Program-made: the position numbers and the translations under genes | Shown here: positions 62,306 through 64,000 of the stretch, piece after piece | How positions within the stretch are numbered: position 1 is the stretch's first letter | Layout of the letters: every line of letters starts with the position of its first letter | Origin: Thermobifida alba | GTDB lineage: Bacteria > Actinomycetota > Actinomycetes > Streptosporangiales > Streptosporangiaceae | Reading direction: 5' to 3' | Assembly (NCBI RefSeq): GCF_023208015.1 | Contig: NZ_CP051627.1 | Location: forward strand, 4,012,422-4,076,421 | DNA length: 64,000 nt | The notes under the pieces: generated by a model | Database searches by the model: none | What the model was told of the DNA's origin: nothing | What the model saw: the letters and a program-made list of their open reading frames with translations, nothing else

Positions 62306-62758
62306 ATGGCCGAACTCAAGACCCGCCTGCAAGCCGACCTCACCGCCGCGATGAAGGCACGGGACCAGGTGCGGACCCGGACCCTGCGCATGGTGCTCAC
62401 CGCGATCTCCAACGAGGAGGTGGCGGGCGATTCCGCCCGCGAACTCAGCGACGACGACGTCATCAGGGTGATCACCCGGGAAGCCAAGAAGCGCCGCGAG
62501 GCCGCCGACGCCTTCGAGCAGGGCGGACGCGCCGACAAGGCCGCCGACGAGCGGGCCGAGGGGGAGGTGCTGGCCGCCTACCTGCCCGCCCCGTTGAGCG
62601 ACGAGGAGCTGGCCGCACTGGTCCGGGAGGCGATCGCGGAGGCCGGGGTGAGCGACGTCAAGGGCATGGGCAGGGTCATGAAGATCCTCACCCCCAGAAC
62701 GGCCGGACGCGCCGACGGCCGTCGGGTGGCCGACGAGGTGCGCAGCCAGCTGTCCTGA
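62306..62758 (+). CDS. GatB/YqeY domain protein
   Basis: A 150-residue YqeY family protein, a free-standing tRNA-binding-like domain homologous to the C-terminus of GatB. 'LKTRLQADLTAAMKARDQVR', 'AKKRREAADAFEQGGRADKA' and 'GMGRVMKILTPRTAGRADGR' are the family blocks. Its biochemical role remains unknown; a link with tRNA or amidotransferase function is inferred from the fold. ATG 62306. It lies between the metallophosphoesterase and penicillin-binding protein genes, an order I recall from other actinomycetes. Confidence 0.9.
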   Translation: MAELKTRLQADLTAAMKARDQVRTRTLRMVLTAISNEEVAGDSARELSDDDVIRVITREAKKRREAADAFEQGGRADKAADERAEGEVLAAYLPAPLSDEELAALVREAIAEAGVSDVKGMGRVMKILTPRTAGRADGRRVADEVRSQLS

Positions 62759-62813
62759 CCGGACGGGGAGCCGCGGCCCGGAGCGGGCCCGCCGGCCGGA
62801 CGGACGGAAACAC

Positions 62814-62849
62814 CGAGAGGCCCCCGGGAGGTGTCCCGGGGGCCTCTCG
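62814..62849. terminator. Bidirectional hairpin between yqeY and the PBP gene
   Basis: A perfect 16-bp stem (62814-62829 with 62834-62849) and a 4-nt loop between convergent genes. Confidence 0.9.
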
Positions 62850-62861
62850 ACGGGGTCGGGG

Positions 62862-64000
62862 CTAGAACAGGCCCCACCGGTTGTCGAAACCGGGGAGGTC
62901 CCAGCCGCTGTCGGGAAGACCGCCGCCTCCGCCGTCGGAGCCGCGGCTCAGGAAGACGTTGACGACCGACCCCTCGGGCAGCCGGGAACCCGCCCCCGGT
63001 TCCACGACGGCCACCGCGCCCTCGGGCTGGTCGGAGGGCAGCCGCAGGTCGGACACGTTCGCCCGGTAGCCGGCGGACTCGATCGCGGCCACCGCCTCCC
63101 CCTGCGACATTCCGACCACGTTCGGCACACCGCCCCGGTGGGCGGCGGGGTTGGCGTCGGTGTCGTCGTCCTCCCGACGCGGCGGGGCCGGTTCGCTGGT
63201 GGACCCGAACCTCGCGGGAGACCTCGCGAAGCTCTTCGCGTCCAGCTTCTTCACCGCCTCCACCATGGTGTCCCGCCAGATGGGACCGGGGATGGTCGCG
63301 CCGTAGACCACCGGGTAGTAGCGCCCGGCCAGGGTGACGTTGCGCAGCGGGTACTGGTTCGGGCCGCGCGGGTCGCCGACGAACACCGCGCCGGCCAGGT
63401 TCGGGGTGTAGCCCGCGAACCAGGCGCTGGCCGAGTTGTCGGTGGTCCCGGTCTTGCCCGCCACCGGGCGTCCGATGCCCAGGCCCGAGGCGGTGCCGCC
63501 CTTGAAGGTCTGCTGGAGCAGGTAGTTCACACCGTCGGCGACGTCCTGGTCGAGACGGCGCTCGCACTCCGGTTCCAGCTCGATGGTCTGGCCCGACTGG
63601 CGGTCGACGATCTTGGTGATCGCCATCGGCTTGCAGTAGATGCCGCGGGAGGCGAAGGTCGCGTACGCGCCGGCCACGTTCAGCGGGGACACCTCCTCGC
63701 TGCCCAGGGTGAAGGAGTTGTTCCCCTGGGTGCGGGGGTTGTCGTAGTCCTGGCCGTCGGCGCGGGTGACGCCGAGGTTCTCGGCCATCTTGATCACGTC
63801 GCACAGGCCGACGCGCTTCTGCAGCTGCGCGAAGTAGGTGTTCACCGAGCCCTTGGTGCCCGACACCATGTTGTGCGTCGCCGAGCCGCCGCTCTCGCTG
63901 GAGTTGCTCACCGTCCACGGGGCGAGGTTGCCGCCGTTGCAGGCCTTCTGGCCGGTGATGGTGATCGTGCTGCCGGAGGAGAAGGACGTGCTGTAGGGCA
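62862..64000 (-). CDS. Class A penicillin-binding protein, C-terminal part
   Basis: The last 379 residues of a bifunctional glycosyltransferase/transpeptidase; the rest lies beyond the right edge. Visible: part of the transpeptidase domain with the SVN motif ('GSVNTYFAQLQ') and KTG motif ('VAGKTGTTDNSASAWFAGYTP'), the 'YATFASRGIYCKP' block, then a linker and one PASTA domain ('VPNVVGMSQGEAVAAIESAGY') and a Gly-rich end. It builds and crosslinks peptidoglycan outside the membrane. PASTA domains may bind muropeptides. The Ser nucleophile motif is outside the window. Confidence 0.92.
   Translation of the reverse strand, partial: PYSTSFSSGSTITITGQKACNGGNLAPWTVSNSSESGGSATHNMVSGTKGSVNTYFAQLQKRVGLCDVIKMAENLGVTRADGQDYDNPRTQGNNSFTLGSEEVSPLNVAGAYATFASRGIYCKPMAITKIVDRQSGQTIELEPECERRLDQDVADGVNYLLQQTFKGGTASGLGIGRPVAGKTGTTDNSASAWFAGYTPNLAGAVFVGDPRGPNQYPLRNVTLAGRYYPVVYGATIPGPIWRDTMVEAVKKLDAKSFARSPARFGSTSEPAPPRREDDDTDANPAAHRGGVPNVVGMSQGEAVAAIESAGYRANVSDLRLPSDQPEGAVAVVEPGAGSRLPEGSVVNVFLSRGSDGGGGGLPDSGWDLPGFDNRWGLF

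Overview
The window is high-GC actinomycete chromosome. The marks are a bacterial proteasome activator (Bpa) with its C-terminal docking tail, GTP-type PEP carboxykinase, PASTA-containing penicillin-binding protein, SpoIIE/PAS/GAF phosphatases, PkwA-like kinases fused to WD40 repeats (a protein type first described in Thermomonospora) and a type I-E-style CRISPR array. The mixture looks most like Nocardiopsaceae or a nearby Streptosporangiales family; that placement is inference.

Layout. 1-5,700: start of pckG behind three GntR/DasR-like sites, then an extracellular PHB depolymerase-type esterase divergent from 3-hydroxybutyrate dehydrogenase and an overlapping GAF/PucR regulator, a likely polyhydroxybutyrate-use module, followed by an alpha/beta hydrolase. 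5,842-10,591: a complete five-gene branched-chain-amino-acid-type ABC transporter (livK-G-F-H-M order). 10,914-14,549: MinD/ParA-like ATPase, quinone oxidoreductase and bpa. 14,550-17,026: AT-rich islands around an uncertain small gene, a hypothetical gene and a DUF4333 lipoprotein. 17,225-19,912: TetR regulator, acyl-CoA dehydrogenase and enoyl-CoA hydratase.

20,149-27,930 is a decayed accessory stretch: a frameshifted SDR, a duplicated membrane-protein/HTH cassette (one copy has lost the HTH), a piece of a DISARM drmA-like helicase joined to a piece of an AbiEi-like gene, a DUF6879 gene next to a twice-frameshifted STAND/TPR ATPase, a SUKH-like gene, a GntR tail and several inverted repeats. 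27,967-34,198: BCCT transporter, BBE-type FAD oxidase, agmatinase-family ureohydrolase divergent from a PucR regulator.

34,340-41,560: three tandem Ser/Thr kinase-WD40 genes. They show tandem duplication and gene conversion; the first is frameshifted between its transmembrane segment and its propeller. 41,606-50,560: YjbR-type gene, methyltransferase, NarL-type two-component system leading into an ABC exporter, an ABC-F protein with a possible leader peptide, and a DHA2 MFS transporter, together a probable drug-response/efflux block.

51,056-55,656: HTH-TPR regulator, two small overlapping genes, a broken DUF5753 regulator, a 27-repeat CRISPR array without cas genes in the window, a 160-bp inverted repeat and tRNA-Pro(CGG). 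55,801-64,000: zinc alcohol dehydrogenase, two tandem PAS-GAF-SpoIIE phosphatases homogenised at their 3' ends, a metallophosphoesterase, a GatB/YqeY protein and the 3' part of a class A penicillin-binding protein.

Four genes carry apparent single-base frameshifts, three of them in or beside G/C runs, so sequencing error has to be weighed against real decay.
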